Part shown: one piece after another, positions 1 to 12,800 of the stretch
How positions within the stretch are numbered: position 1 is the first letter of the stretch
How the letters are laid out: every line of letters starts with the position of its first letter
Assembly: GCA_000310025.1 (NCBI GenBank)
Contig: FN649743.1
Location: forward strand, 2,408,658 to 2,472,657
Direction: 5' to 3'
Length of the DNA stretch: 64,000 bases
From: Ectocarpus siliculosus
Taxonomy: Eukaryota; Sar; Phaeophyceae; Ectocarpales; Ectocarpaceae
The notes under the pieces: model-generated
What the model was told of the DNA's origin: nothing
Database searches by the model: none
The model's input: only the letters and a program-made list of their open reading frames with translations
Program-made: the position numbers and the translations under genes

Positions 1-477
1 TGGGGGTGTGTTTGGGTGGTGGGGTGGGGGGGGGGGGGGGTTGGGGGGGGGGGGGAAACGAGCAAAGAAAACAACATTACGAGTCGCGCAACAAAGTATG
101 ACGTCATTGGCTGCGGACTGCGGTAACAAACGCAAGAAGGTTGAAGAGGGCTTGCACGTACGTGTACGCAGACGAAGCAAACATGATGCGGTACCGGCGG
201 TAGGGGGGGGAAGGGGAGGCCGTGACTGCAGTAGTAGTAGTACCAACAATATTGAGCGGAAAGAGGCTCACACTACACAAACCATGGATTTTCTCGTGCC
301 ATTTACCGCGACACACTCTTTTTTCGTTACGCCATTTATCGCAATCGCTAACAAACATAGCAGACAAAGACAAGACAAGACAAGACAAGACAAGAGGGTT
401 GGGGACAGTAACACACGCCCTTGCACCGCTCGTTTATCCACCCGCCGCTCCCTCCTTCCCTCCCCACTTGCCCTCAC
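1..477. other. left-edge region, no resolved exon
   Basis: The first 60 bases are G-rich low complexity, and a short (ACAAG)n array lies at about 366-395. The SET-domain gene on the minus strand has a splice donor at 477, so this stretch is at least partly its intron. A further minus-strand exon may begin after an acceptor-like CAG near 128, but I could not establish it. Confidence 0.5.
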
Positions 478-2977
478 CTTCAGCAGCGCCGCCGGCTGCA
501 TCGTCTCGCAAGCCCCGTTCAGCCAACAGGCCAGCTCTTTCTCTACCACCTCCACCGATTCTAGCCACGCCGCGGTAGGCGCAAGCCCGCAGGCCGCGCA
601 AGCCGAAACGCACTGCCGGGCAAGGGGGGCTGGGGGGGCGGGGGCCCCGCCGATTCCGCCGACACCGGAAGAGGGCGAAGAACCAGGACGGGAACAGGAA
701 GGCGACGAGGAGAACCGTTGCTGCTGCTGCTGCTGTTGCTGCTGTAGTTGCTGCGGCTGCAGTTGCTGTTGCTGTTGTTGCTCTCGGGGTGGCCTCGGGC
801 AGTCGTTGTTGCCGTTCGACGGGTGGACGGCTCCTTGGTGGCAGCGGGGGCAGCGGAAGCCCCGCCAGATGTCATGCTCGGCGTCGCAGCGGCTGCAGTG
901 GCACTCGAAAAACCTTTTCGTCGTCGATGATGTTCACACACGTTTTTTTTGTTTGGTCCAGCGTGTAACCATGAGAGAGGAGAGACGTTGGCGAGCACGA
1001 CCAAGGCAGGAGAGACGGCCGGCGGTTGGGCTTGAAGGTCGGGGATAGTGCATCAATGGGAGGAGACAATACTATTTTCAGCCACAACACCCGCACAGTA
1101 ACACAAAACGTCTGTGAACACCGAACAAAACGCCTCGCGTTTGTGGTTCGAAACCGCATCGCCACGGCAATACATAGTTCGTCAAAGTTGAGACGAGTCG
1201 AGCCAACATTGTCGCTAGCCGGCGGCAGCTATTTGGAGTGTACGCCGGGGAGCTCGAACAGTGGTGGTGGGCACGGTGTGTGTATCTGGATGCTCGCCAA
1301 TTGGGGGAAGGAAAATCATGGCCGTGGAGACCCTGTCCACAAGAGGACGGATCCCTCCAACGCCACCGCCGCCGCAAGAAAACGACAACGTTCCGGTGCC
1401 CCCCCTTCCCCCCCCTCCTCTCGCTCCGTCCCGGCATTGTAGGGATGCGAGGTCAATGGTCTAAGGACTACGGCATGCGCTTGCATAAACTAGCACACCC
1501 TCCCCCCCGCCCCTCGTTGTCCCCCCCACCCACCCTTTCCCCAACTTAATAACAACTCACTTGGTTTCCAGGAGACGCAGGCGTCGATCTGGAGTAGGCC
1601 TCGCAACGTGATCGAAAGCGAGGTAGGACACCAGCAGTTCCTCCCCCTGCTCCACATCCGCGATCGCTCTCACCACCATCCTCCCGTCGAGCACGTGGTA
1701 GCTGAATCGAACCGGACCAAATCGAATCGAATCGAATCGAATCGAATCGAGCCGAAGGGTTCAGGGCAAGGTACAGACGCCGCCATTCGCAGTCGTGGTG
1801 GATGAACGGGAGGAGACTCGAATGTGTGTGTGTGGGGATGGGGAGGGTGCAACACTCGTGTCGGAGGGGGGGGGGTACTCATGTTTTGCATGCAGGCCTT
1901 AGCGGTTAGACCATCGACTACGCGTCCTCGAGAGGACGGAGCGTTGTTCCCACAGGACCGATCACCGATGGTCATTCGTTCCTTCCTGTTTTTTTTACTA
2001 AACGTGGATCAAAAATGGTGTCCCTATCCTGTCTGTCTGCGGAGGGGGGAGGGTAAACCCCGAACGTTTCGCTCGCCTGGCCCCGTCTTCTCGGACCACC
2101 CACCGTCCTAGGGCTATTTTCCGGGAATCTGACGCACGCGCCAAGGAAGACCCGCCTCCTCGGCAACTTCCGACCGGTGCCTCCCTACAACGCCTTCCAG
2201 ATCTCAAAAAACAACATCTGTAGATCGTTCTGTAGGTCGTTCTTCTCGAAGAGGGATCCCTCAGCCGAAGACGAAGGCGGCGGCGGTAGCGGTAGCGGTA
2301 ACGGTAGCGGTAGCGGTAGCGGTAGCGGTAGCGGTAGCGGTGGCCGTGGCCCAGCAAAGGGAAACCAAGGTGGTTGGTTCAACACCCGGGGAAGTGCGTA
2401 CACCTACAGATCCTGTCGATCTTTCGGGGGTACGTACGTGAGTGCCCCACGACCACTAGTGAGTGCCCCACCACCACTAGACCGATATATGTTGTGCTGT
2501 TACAACGTGTTGGGACGTGGGACGTGGGACGGGGGGCGGGCGTACGCCCACTTCCCGTAGCCTCTCTGTCTACGTTTCGACAGCATCTGTGGTTCTCCCA
2601 CAAGGATTGTCTTGTCTTGCTCATCTGTCTCCTTGTGCCTGTTGTCTTCTTCATGTCATCATACCGCTCACTTGCTTATCGCCACGCTCCATCTTTCTAC
2701 CACAAACATTTTCACGTGCTACACCCAACCTAGTGGGGTGGGGGTGGGTGGGCAAGGACACTTCACCACGCGCTTGTAAGACGACCGTCCGCCCATCGCA
2801 CTCGCCTGCAGTTCGGGAGGCAGCTGTGGTTTATCCTGCAACCCAGCCAGAATAGTGACCGAGGCCCGTTCTCTGTTCCACGAACCAAAACAGATGTTGC
2901 GGGCAGTGGGAAAGAGCAAGCACGCGAAATAGACGTAAGAGAGCGGGAGATGAGGAGGGAGTGAGGGAAGGGGGGGG

Positions 2978-3031
<54 letters not shown>

Positions 3032-3229
3032 TAGGGAGGGGGAGAAGGAGACAGGGAGAATGAGCGACAGACAGGCAAACAGCGACAGCGACAATTATAA
3101 AGGGAAGGAAGGACGAGAGTAAAAAGAGAGGGAAGGAGAGAGGGAGAGAAAGACGGAGAAAATGAGGTGGAGAAGGAGAAAGGGAAAAAGAGTGACATAC
3201 AGGCAAACAGACAAATACATAAAGGGAAG

Positions 3230-3322
<93 letters not shown>

Positions 3323-6300
3323 AGAACCAGTTCGTGTAATTGTAGATGTGGCGCGACGTGGGACTTGTGAGATGTGCGTGCGCGCGAGAAAATCGGCGTG
3401 CAGTTTCTCCTTTCGAACAAAGGTAGACAAACCAAAAAAAGTAGACGGACGAGAGAGGCATGAAAAGACACTGCTTCATCTGCGAGCATCTACGGACTTC
3501 GAGAACGAGCTCAGGCGTCCCAAAAGTCCCAAACGAGATGTTCAGGTACAAGAAAAATGTCTCCTATCTACATTAAGGAAAAATAAATACACGCACAGAA
3601 AGACCACCCATTCGAGATATACCCTCCGCCATAGAAACGCCAGTAAACTCCTCCCCTCTACGGTACCCCTTCCCCCTCTGCGAAGCGTCCGATGACTGAC
3701 ATGGTCCGCAACAGCTTGCGCCTGGGTGTGTACAGCTCACGCCACTCGCGGATTACGTGCACCAAATCGGCTCTCGCTCTCGCGAGGGCACATCTCTCCC
3801 GGCATGTGGCGTACTTCTACAATAGTAGTACACACGCTTCTGCCCCCTTCACAACTCGCCTTCGTTAGCTCCCTCTCCGAAGATGTTCGCGTCGCAGATC
3901 ATCAGCACCTTCATCAGCAACGACCGCCGTTTCCTGCCGATCTCCCCCCCATCACCACCATCACCACCACGGCTCCCGGCGTCTTGAAGGCGCCCGGCGC
4001 CTTTCCCATTTGCCGCTGCCGCAACGCAGCTGCTGCTGCTAGCAGCGGGGGGACGGAGCGCACCCATAGCTGTCCACAGCTTGTCCAAGAAGAATTCCAA
4101 CGCATGGAGGCGGCCTTGAGGGACGCCTTCGGGGTCTGGCGCGAACTGCACGCGCGTGCAGGTAAGGGTGTATGTCTCATCGACCAACAGGGACTCGAAA
4201 TCAATCGAGGTGTACCATCATACGCAGCTACACGGCAACGGCAATGGCCGGTAACAAGCCACAAAGAGCAGTAGCAGCAATAGCCAGCAGCACGAGCGGC
4301 ATGAACAGAGACGACACGACGCCACGACGAGCCGCCCGGCTTGGGAGCTCTCCGCCACACGCCAGATCCCGCATGCTCCCCTCACTCTCAAACCCGCACG
4401 GTATACCGCAGGCACTCTTTCAAACCAAGAGGCTGGGAACGTGGCGTGCTTGCAGCCTGCTTCCGCCAACCACGGTCGCACGGCAGGCGGGACACCAAAG
4501 CCCCGCGAGAGCCCAAGTCTCCTCTTCCCTGCTTCACCAGCAGCACTCTGCAGGGCTCTCAACTTCTCTCGGTACGAACCCGGCCGTCACGCTACTGACC
4601 TCAGGTATCTGCATAGCTGCGGGAAGCCCGGCTGAACCCGCCTCGTTTCTCTCTCTCATCCTAACAACATCGTCCTCCAACAACATGACTCACCAGCTGC
4701 AGCACTCGCTCCTGCACGGAGGGAGGGGCGCCTTCAAAGGCCACCACCTGCAGCAGGTCCATCGCCGACACACCCCAGCTCTTGCTCCAGCGCCCCTCGG
4801 CCGCGACCGCTTCCCAAGGCCGCCGTCCCACCGCCTCCTTGGAAACCCTCAGCAACGCCTCCTCCTCGAACACCACGTCTCCCACCTTAAGCCCGGCCTT
4901 GCAGAACACGCCCAGGCCAGCCTGCCCCGCCGCCGCCGCCGCTGCCCCCGCCCGCCCCGCCCCCCCAGTGTTTGCCGTGGCGGAACGCCCCGTGCGGCTC
5001 GCCTTTACCTCGACCGGGCATCGCATGCGCGCTGCCGTCGTCGGGGAGAGTACTGTCGAGGGATCGTCGCTATCGGTACCGCTGTAGAAGTCGTCATCCC
5101 TATCGCCGTCAGCTTTAACCCGGGGAGTCTTCGGATATATCGCTGCTGCTGCCGCCGCCGCCGCCGTGGCAACGTCGGGTTGGGTATCGCCGACCCCTGA
5201 GAGGGCGGTGGCGGGTGGAGTCGGCTCGGCGCGACCGGCAGCGTCTGCTCCAATTCCCTTAACATGGTCTCCTCCTTGCTGTGCCCGTCGTCCGCTTTCC
5301 ACGCTGACTCGATCCCTGCGCGAAGCATCGTCTCGCGACTGCTGCTGCTGCTGCTGCCGTTGGTGGGTGGCCCGCTGTTTGTCTTGGCCCCCTCCCTCCC
5401 CTCCTCCGCTTGGCCGTGTGCTCGCATCGGCCGCCTTTGGGAGCCCTCTATGCCCCCGCTCGGATGCCGCCTTCAGACCTCCGGGGAGCAGGTCGCGGGG
5501 AACGTCTTTCAAGAACGACCACCGGGTGCGGCCCGGGTGCCGTGGCGGAGGCGACGGTGACCCTCCCCGACTCACCACACGCAGCAGCGCCATTTGGAAT
5601 TCCTCGTCGACTGCAGGTCGGGAGAGGGGGAGAGCGGGGGAGAGGGAGAGAGAGAGAGAGAGAGAGAGGGACAGACAAACAGACACAGAGAGAGAGAGCA
5701 AACAAGCTGGAGCATTGGCCAACGTGCGCGCATGCACGCGAAAGCACAAGCGACCCCAAGAGGATACCGAGAAGGGACCCTCGAAAGCAAGGACATTGTG
5801 TCAAAGCAATTTACGAGCTTCCGCCGTGGTGGCGAAAATCATCAAAACGAACCCCCAGGATTTCGAAGGTTAGGTTCTAAATAGCCACCCGGCGAACTGG
5901 TTGAGCCGAGCTTCTCTAGCTTATAGAGAGAGGAAGAGGAAAATCCCACCGATCATGGCAATGAAATATACGAAGCCTCCGCCCCTGACATCCCCAGGGT
6001 ACCACCTGGCATCCCAACGTAGCTTGATAACGTCAACTGACGGGGAGAAGCCCTGGGCAAAAGCCGTGCACTTTCTTTTCTACGTGTACTTGATATCGGC
6101 GATGAGTTGTACATGAATCAGTAGATGTCGCTGCCATCTATCTGGCCCACTTGGGCAGCATTTTTCAAAAGCGTCCCAGGCTCTACCCACGACGCGCGAT
6201 ACAGATGCGCCAACTCACCTATGCGTGGACAAGCGAGTGCAGCGGATTCTGACACTGTACTCCCACAACAATCACTGCATACACTGTTGCGCCTTGTGCT

Positions 6301-6589
6301 CGGGCCGTAGTCCCCCTGCGGCATGGGCCACCCACGCATAATACACAAACACTTCGAAAGTGTGTCATCAAAATAAGTGATCGAACGTTGTGGCTCACCA
6401 TGCAAAACCTCAACGTCGTGCTTTTGCAAGTCGATGTCCGCGGCGGGGGCCATGGGTCTGAAACCGCCTGGTTGTTCTCCCGCCCGCCGCCGTCCCCGCC
6501 TGCCACCCTTCGGCAAGAGCGCCGCGTCGACCTCCGTCTCCTCTTCGGCGGCAGCGACGGCCGCCGATTCCCCGCCCTCTTTTGCCGCG
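478..6589 (-). CDS. SMYD-like SET-domain protein (putative lysine methyltransferase), 3' end outside window
   Basis: Exons on the minus strand with compatible phases: 6399-~6589 (tentative 5' exon), 4694-5610, 3853-4145, 2767-2835, 1561-1701 and 478-913; the gene continues past the left edge. SET landmarks occur in order: the N-terminal strand GLGVFCKAGLKVGDVVFEEE; an ICDANIF segment; the AdoMet/catalytic NHSCLPNC motif; RAIADVEQGEELLVSYL; and the cysteine-rich post-SET FECHCSRC followed by CPRC. This is the SMYD order (compare NHSCxPN, GEEL..xY and CxCxxC in SMYD3). I see no MYND zinc finger between the N-terminal strand and the core, so it belongs to the MYND-less SMYD-like type. The N-terminal part is long and disordered (Gln and Ala runs), and a Gln-rich stretch follows the post-SET motif. 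Expected role: protein-lysine methylation using S-adenosylmethionine; substrate unknown. The true start codon is uncertain: an ATG at 5593 is possible, but the 6399-6589 exon joins in phase. Confidence 0.75.
1720..1750. repeat. (AATCG)n microsatellite
   Basis: Six or so tandem AATCG units just upstream (in sense) of the acceptor at 1702 of the SET-domain gene, inside its intron. Confidence 0.9.
2284..2341. repeat. (GGTAGC)n hexanucleotide repeat
   Basis: About nine near-perfect GGTAGC units within the intron between the exons 2767-2835 and 1561-1701 of the SET-domain gene. It is open in several frames (Gly-Ser or Pro-Leu dipeptides) but not predicted to be coding. Confidence 0.9.
2981..3026. 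repeat. (GA/CT)n microsatellite
   Basis: Uninterrupted GA dinucleotides, which read as (CT)n on the coding strand of the SET-domain gene. It lies about 150 nt upstream of the acceptor at 2836. Confidence 0.95.
3237..3321. repeat. (GA/CT)n microsatellite
   Basis: About 42 GA units, second long tract in the same intron of the SET-domain gene, again pyrimidine-rich on the sense strand. Confidence 0.95.
5647..5668. repeat. (GA/CT)n tract forming a polypyrimidine tract
   Basis: (CT)n on the minus strand directly upstream of the CAG acceptor at 5611, so it probably serves as the polypyrimidine tract of that intron. Confidence 0.8.
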
Positions 6590-6599
6590 CTGTGCCTCC

Positions 6600-7008
6600 C
6601 CCCCCCCGCGCGACCTTGTGCCTCTCTGCTTCGTGTCTAACCTCTCTCGTGCTTTGTGTTCTGTTGTAGCACAATGTACCTGCTTACGGAATCCGGGTGT
6701 GATGCAGATATGACAAACGTGGAGAGGGTTTGTCCGGCGAGGTTACGCGGGAACATCGGACCAGCCACGCATTGTCGATACTCCTTAGGCCTCGGGTGTT
6801 CATTGTTTAACATCGGCCTACAGCAGTCCGTTCCTGATAATTAATAATGCAGGAACACACAAACATGAACCGCACACGCCCATAAATATCGATCGGGCAT
6901 CTGCGCATGCTGTGACACACAACAAAAATCTACTTCTGTACACACTACGCGACTACGCGGCCGTTCTTTAATTAAGAAGGAGTCGTGAGGGCTACAGAGA
7001 GAGAGAGC

Positions 7009-7045
<37 letters not shown>

Positions 7046-7070
7046 GGACAGAGAGAGAGGGACAGAGAGA

Positions 7071-7145
<75 letters not shown>

Positions 7146-9784
7146 GAGCACCGGCTCTTATCAACAAAGTGGGATGAACGGACAAGGGATGTGTCAAGCA
7201 TGTGATCCACCAGGCATCATAGTGTCAACATTTCCCTGCTCGTGCGAGACAGCTCGGGCCCGCCGCGACGTGGACGGGCCCGCTTCTCGCTGGATCCCCT
7301 GCAGCGTGTACAAGTACACTCTCGCGTAAGATCGACCTTGCCTGGTGGCTGGCTCTCCGTCCCTTGGTGGTACGCACATCGTGTTGCTCGATACCAAAAG
7401 CTCACTAACCATGACAATTGAGGCCTGCCAACATAATCGATTCCCGCTAACTGTTGGTCCAGTGATACAGCCACGCTAACTGTCGCTGCCCTGGTAGGCA
7501 TGGCACCGGGCATTATCCGCCCGTTTTCACCAGAATTTGCACCCACGCTCAATCGGCATTCGTAGGAAGAACATGAACTTGTTTCACCTCGGAAATATCG
7601 CCGCTGTGGAGACAGACCCACAGGAGGATCTCCGGCTGATGGGCCGCGCGGGCGTCTGGATAAGTAGACTCACTGCCACGCGCTCCTACCCAGCAATCCC
7701 CTGAAGTTTCTCGAGCACTCTCTCTCTCTGACGCTCTCTCGGGGCGCCTTTGGTGCTGCTCTGTGATGTGCTGCTGCCTGCCATTGCGGCATTGCGGCCC
7801 AGCAACAGGATGGTCCGCGGAACCCCTACCCCCTGCCCATATGCCAACCTATTCCCAGCTGCGTTGTCTCTCAGTATCAACCACCACGCCACACAGTACC
7901 CTACTGCACACGGTCCGTCGGCTTATACCTAAGCTTGCATAGAGACAGCAGGCCGGAGTTTCTGAGTGTTGACGCCTGAAGAAGGCACTTGTTTCCCCAT
8001 CACACAGAGCACAGCAGGCACCCGGATCGCCTACTGCTGCATTTGGTGGGAGGTCACGCCGCCCAACATTTCAAACACGACCAACAGGTCTATCGCAGCT
8101 TCGCGCATCAAAATGGATTGTATCGAGAGTGGTGCCTGTTGACTCTCTGGCTGGGGCTGCTGCTGTGAAGCCTGGCTGCCTGTGAAGCCACTCCCGGTTG
8201 TGATCGCGCGCTACAAGCGCTACTGACCCAAGAATATCGCCGCTGCAGTTGTACCCAAGAGAGAGAGAAGGCAGCGGTGGGTCTGCGTCGGTATCTCGAC
8301 GAGGTTGGAGCTACGCGTTGAGGAGATGCATCGCGGCTACCACCACCACCACCACCACCACCAGGAAGAAGAAGAGCGCCGGGACGATGATGGGTACGAC
8401 GAGGATTGGGACGACGACGTCTACTACGCCGCAGCGTCCAGGCCCGGTGAGTGTGCTTGCACATCCACCAAGGGTTTTCGTGTAGCAAAGTACGATTGCC
8501 ATGTTCAATTTAACTCTGCAGCAGCAGTGTTCCGAACACTCCGCGAGATACTCCGACCGTTTAAATCTGTACCATGACACATGAAACCGTTCGTCATCTT
8601 ATCTCCTGGTTTTACATCCAGTAGTACGCACCTTCGCCAATAGATCCGGCGCGTGCACTGCATGGAGAACTTGACGTTCTAAGTCATGGTCTGAATCGAT
8701 GAATTTTTATATAGACTGCTTTTTTGAAACCTGTACAATTTATGTGTACAGCAGCAGTAGCTGGTGGGGAAGCCCATCCCGGGCTACGTGAACAGGCTGG
8801 CTTGGATGGGTGAGCAGAGATAAAAAAAAGGAGGGACGAGGTGGAGGAGCGGGCAGCTGCTCCTGATGCGGCCGCTGAAGGAACGGAAGCTCGGCGGGAC
8901 TGCTGTGAATGTGTGCAAGTTTTCCTGTCGACACGGCACTTGTCGGACTTCTTAGAGAGCGCTCGTGATGCTCATTTGCAAGCAGATTCGACGGGGAGCG
9001 AGAGGGCAACGGGTCGCGATAACCAGACTACTAGCGGAGGAGGCGGGCAAGGGGGGGGGCAGGGGTCGGGAGGAGCAGGAGGAGGCGGTGCACGGGGGGG
9101 GGGGCGCAGCGGGCGAGAGCGAGCGACCACGAAACGGCACTACATGAAGGTGCCAAACGGTCACTTCCCACTTCGAACCTGAAGATTTTGCAGATGTTGT
9201 ACATGGGCCAAGGCGTAGATGATACACCTGTGGACGTTTGGCCAAAGATGAAAACGCTCGCCTTCGTGGGCACGACTTCACAGTTCTGTGGGAGTGATCT
9301 CGTATGTTGATTTTACCATATGGACAATCCTATATCTGTTCGCAGTACCCGAACGACAACTAGTTGAACGGTACGCGTTGTACACGAGAATGTTGGGGCA
9401 CAGCTACGGAACCACCGCGATAGCGATAGGCCGTGGAAGCCGGTATGCTGTCAGGCACATCCGTTTACATGTTTACATGGCACGGGGCCCGTCCGTGTCG
9501 GCCGTGAGAATGACGTTGTACATGTAACAAAACAACAGAGACCTCATAAAAACGGCTGTCACCTGGCTATGCACTTCAGAAGACATCGGCTTGTTAGCGC
9601 TGACGCGGGGCTGCCCACCGCGGCTCACCAACAACGCCGCGCTTCCTCACCATCAGCAGCAACATTTTCTCTCGAGACAAATCCCAACCAACAGACCCAT
9701 AGATTCAAGCCGTTTGTGTGTCTTCACGCGACGATCTGCTATAACGCGGGCCCCCGGTCTCCTCTCGCTGCCCCTCGGCTCCAG
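6600..9784. other. sparse region with possible isolated exons
   Basis: No complete gene recognised. (GA)n tracts occupy about 7014-7043 and 7074-7144. A plus-strand stretch at about 8325-8446 has a (CAC)8 run (poly-His in one frame, Thr-rich in another), an acidic tail and a good GTGAGT donor at 8447. It may be an upstream exon of the gene starting at 9785 if read in the Thr/Pro frame, which ends in phase 0. A Gly-rich plus-strand ORF (8841-9182) has coding-like composition at its start but no supporting splice context. Confidence 0.4.
7014..7144. repeat. compound (GA/CT)n microsatellite
   Basis: Two long GA tracts separated by degenerate GGGACAGAGA units; (CT)n on the strand of the neighbouring SET-domain gene. 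Confidence 0.9.
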
Positions 9785-9830
9785 GTGCCAAACATGCGAC
9801 ACCTGCGGGCGATGAGACCCACACCGACAC

Positions 9831-9861
<31 letters not shown>

Positions 9862-12800
9862 GGACGCCTTTCCGCTAGGCGGCCCCTTCCACGACCTCCT
9901 CAACAACAGCAACCAAGGCCGCGACCTCTCCTCGACCAGGGCAAGCGTTAGCACAGACCCGGGCGACACGCCGTCTTCGTCCACGGCGTCCCTTGGCGAC
10001 GGCAGCGGCGGCAGCGTGCCCCCGCTGGGGCAGCTAACGCCCCCGTCGCTGCCTCCGGGAGCGGACGGGACGGGGGTAGGAGGGGTGGGAGCCGGTGATG
10101 ATGATGGTGTTGCAACCCAGGTTCGTTTTTGTTTTTTGCTTGTTCCAGTCGCCAGCTATCGAGGCGTCCAAGTCCGAACTTTGTTTTTTGTTCTGTTGTT
10201 GGGGGAGGTGATATATATATATATTTTTTTTTTCTGTCTGCAGTTGGCGTTGAGGTTTGTGGTTGCCCCTTGCTGTTTCTCTAGTATCGGTACCTGCCTA
10301 TGTGATTGCTTCTCTGCAGACTTGGCGCACCCGGCAAGCTTGGGGGTCAGCGCGTGTCTCGCCCAAAGGCGCTTAGCTTCATCATCCGCACAAGGTCGTG
10401 AGACGGCTTCAACAACGCGATATTGATTTGCGGCATCGTTTTCGGAACTATGCTCGACTACCGCTGCGCGACGACTTACGGCTGGTCCTCAAAGCGACGC
10501 ATTTTCGTTTGTTATTATTCCAATGTGAAGACGCGTTTCACGAGATGTCTCCCCCCCTCCCGAGCTAACCTTTGCTCCCACCTCTCTCTCCATACCTCCC
10601 CACCCAGGGGACGATGTCCACGAGCCACCGGACTGCAGAAACGCCTGCCGCCGTCACCTGGCCCTCGCTTGGGGCAAGGGACAACAGCAGCAACAACAAC
10701 CACGCTGGCGTCAACAAGGCGGCGGTGCACCAACCCGAAGGGAGCGAGAGCAGCCTCATGCACTTGAGGGGCTCGCCGAGACGGCGACGCGGCTGCAGGG
10801 ACGACGCAAGCCGCCCGAGCGACCGAACACAGCTCGGGGCTAAGACGGCATCGTCGTCGCCGCCTTCGACGGCGGCGGCCGCCGCCAGGCGGGGGCAACA
10901 AGGGTCTCGGAGGTCTACGACGCCAACGTCGTCATCGCCAGCGGCAGTCGCCACGGGCGTGGCAGCGGGCGTTGCCCCTGCATGTTCGGCCGCCGGTGGC
11001 GGCAAGAGAAAGAGGCCGGCATCGGCGACCGGGGGGGGACCCGGGCAGAGGTAGGATGGTGCATGCTGATTCGAGGATGCGCGCATTTGCGCTCTTGCAG
11101 GTGTCCTACTCTAGGTCAGCATCAACCTTCGACGCNNNNNNNNNNNNNNNNNNNNNNNNNNNNNNNNNNNNNNNNNNNNNNNNNNNNNNNNNNNNNNNNN
11201 NNNNNNNNNNNNNNNNNNNNNNNNNNNNNNNNNNNCGGAAGTCGACGGCGGCGGCCGCCGCCAGGCGGGGGCAACAAGGGTCTCGGAGGTCTACGACGCC
11301 AACGTCGTCATCGCCAGCGGCAGTCGCCACGGGCGTGGCAGCGGGCGTTGCCCCTGCATGTTCGGCCGCCGGTGGCGGCAAGAGAAAGAGGCCGGCATCG
11401 GCGACCGGGGGGGGACCCGGGCAGAGGTAGGATGGTGCATGCTGATTCGAGGATGCGCGCATTTGCGCTCTTGCAGGTGTCCTACTCTAGGTCAGCATCA
11501 ACCTTCGACGCCTCCAGCACACAGGCGTCTATCTTCCGCCGTCCATGCCACCCAGGCGGCGTCTACTCGTCGCCCATGCCATACAGATGCATTAATAGCT
11601 AGCTGCGGCAGGGCGAAGATTCTCGCCTCAGTGCCGTACAGTAGCCTGCTGGGGTGTACCTTCTCGCTCGCGTTGTACGACCGACCCCGCAAATGCCCCC
11701 CACACGCGCGGCGGGGGACCCGTACAATACGCGCTCAGACCGCTTCTCGGAGCCCCTCGCAATGAATGATGATTGAACTTCGATTTCCCCCGGTCACCTA
11801 CAATGAAAACGAACCCACGACGTCGAATCAACGAGAAGCAGAAACGTGTTCGTCTTCTCTCTTTTTTTCGACTTTTTTTTGCTCCCCTCCCCGGGTGGTG
11901 ATGCTTGGCTTGGCGGTGACCCCGCGCGGCAGGTTCGGCGCGACGGCGTGGCCCAAACTCCGTGGCGGAGCCCCCCCCCCCCCACCCCGAAGAGGAGTCC
12001 CCCAGGGAGGAGGAGGAGGAGGAGGAGGAGGAGGAGGAGGCGTGCGCGAAGCGGGGGGACGGGGGACGGCATCGACGAGTGGTCGCCCGGCCGGAGGAAG
12101 GGATGGAGAAGGGGGAGAGAGGCGGCGACTTTCAGGCGCAGCCGACTGCTCTTGGCATTCTCCCTCGCTCCACACCGGATCGCCCGACGCTGCTTCTTCT
12201 AGGCCGCCCTCTCGACAAGGCCACGGAAGTGGCAACAGCAAGGGCAAGGGCCCGGCATTGCGAGGCGACGGCGGCGGTGGTGCCGGTGTGAACGTTGGTG
12301 GCGGTGGCGGTGGCACAAAGGCGGCGGGGGCGGCCACGAGGGGCCCTTCCCTCCGGGATAGGCCTGCCAGATGGGCTGCCAAGGTGCGAGGGTGCGAGAC
12401 CCGCGGCCTTACAGCGATGACACGGCAGAGCTCATCTTGTTGCATTTTGTGAACAGCCACGTGAGGCGCGTCTGTCTCTCCTTGTTGTTGTTTTTGTTTT
12501 TGTTGTTTTTTTCTGGAATTGGGCTTATTATACATGCCTCTTGTCTTCTCCAAGGGTGTTCACCCACGTGCGGGATGTTTTCAGTTCGCGGGTTTTGAAA
12601 GCTACATTATGTGCCTCACATTGACGACTAGTTGATCGTCCCCCCCCCCTCCCCCCCCCAGGCGCGTGCGCATCCGCCCTATTTGCAACATGACCACGCG
12701 ACATTAATGGCGCCCGAATGTTGCCAGCGTCTCTGTTATAAGAAGTAGGAACAACGCTCCGTCTCAAAAGGAACGCGTGGTCAATACACACATGACTAGT

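Noticed and set aside
2719-3551. 250-260-codon minus-strand ORFs with Ser-Leu repeats
   Set aside because: Mostly translated (CT)n microsatellites. Only the small NHSCLPNC exon (2767-2835) within them is real coding sequence.
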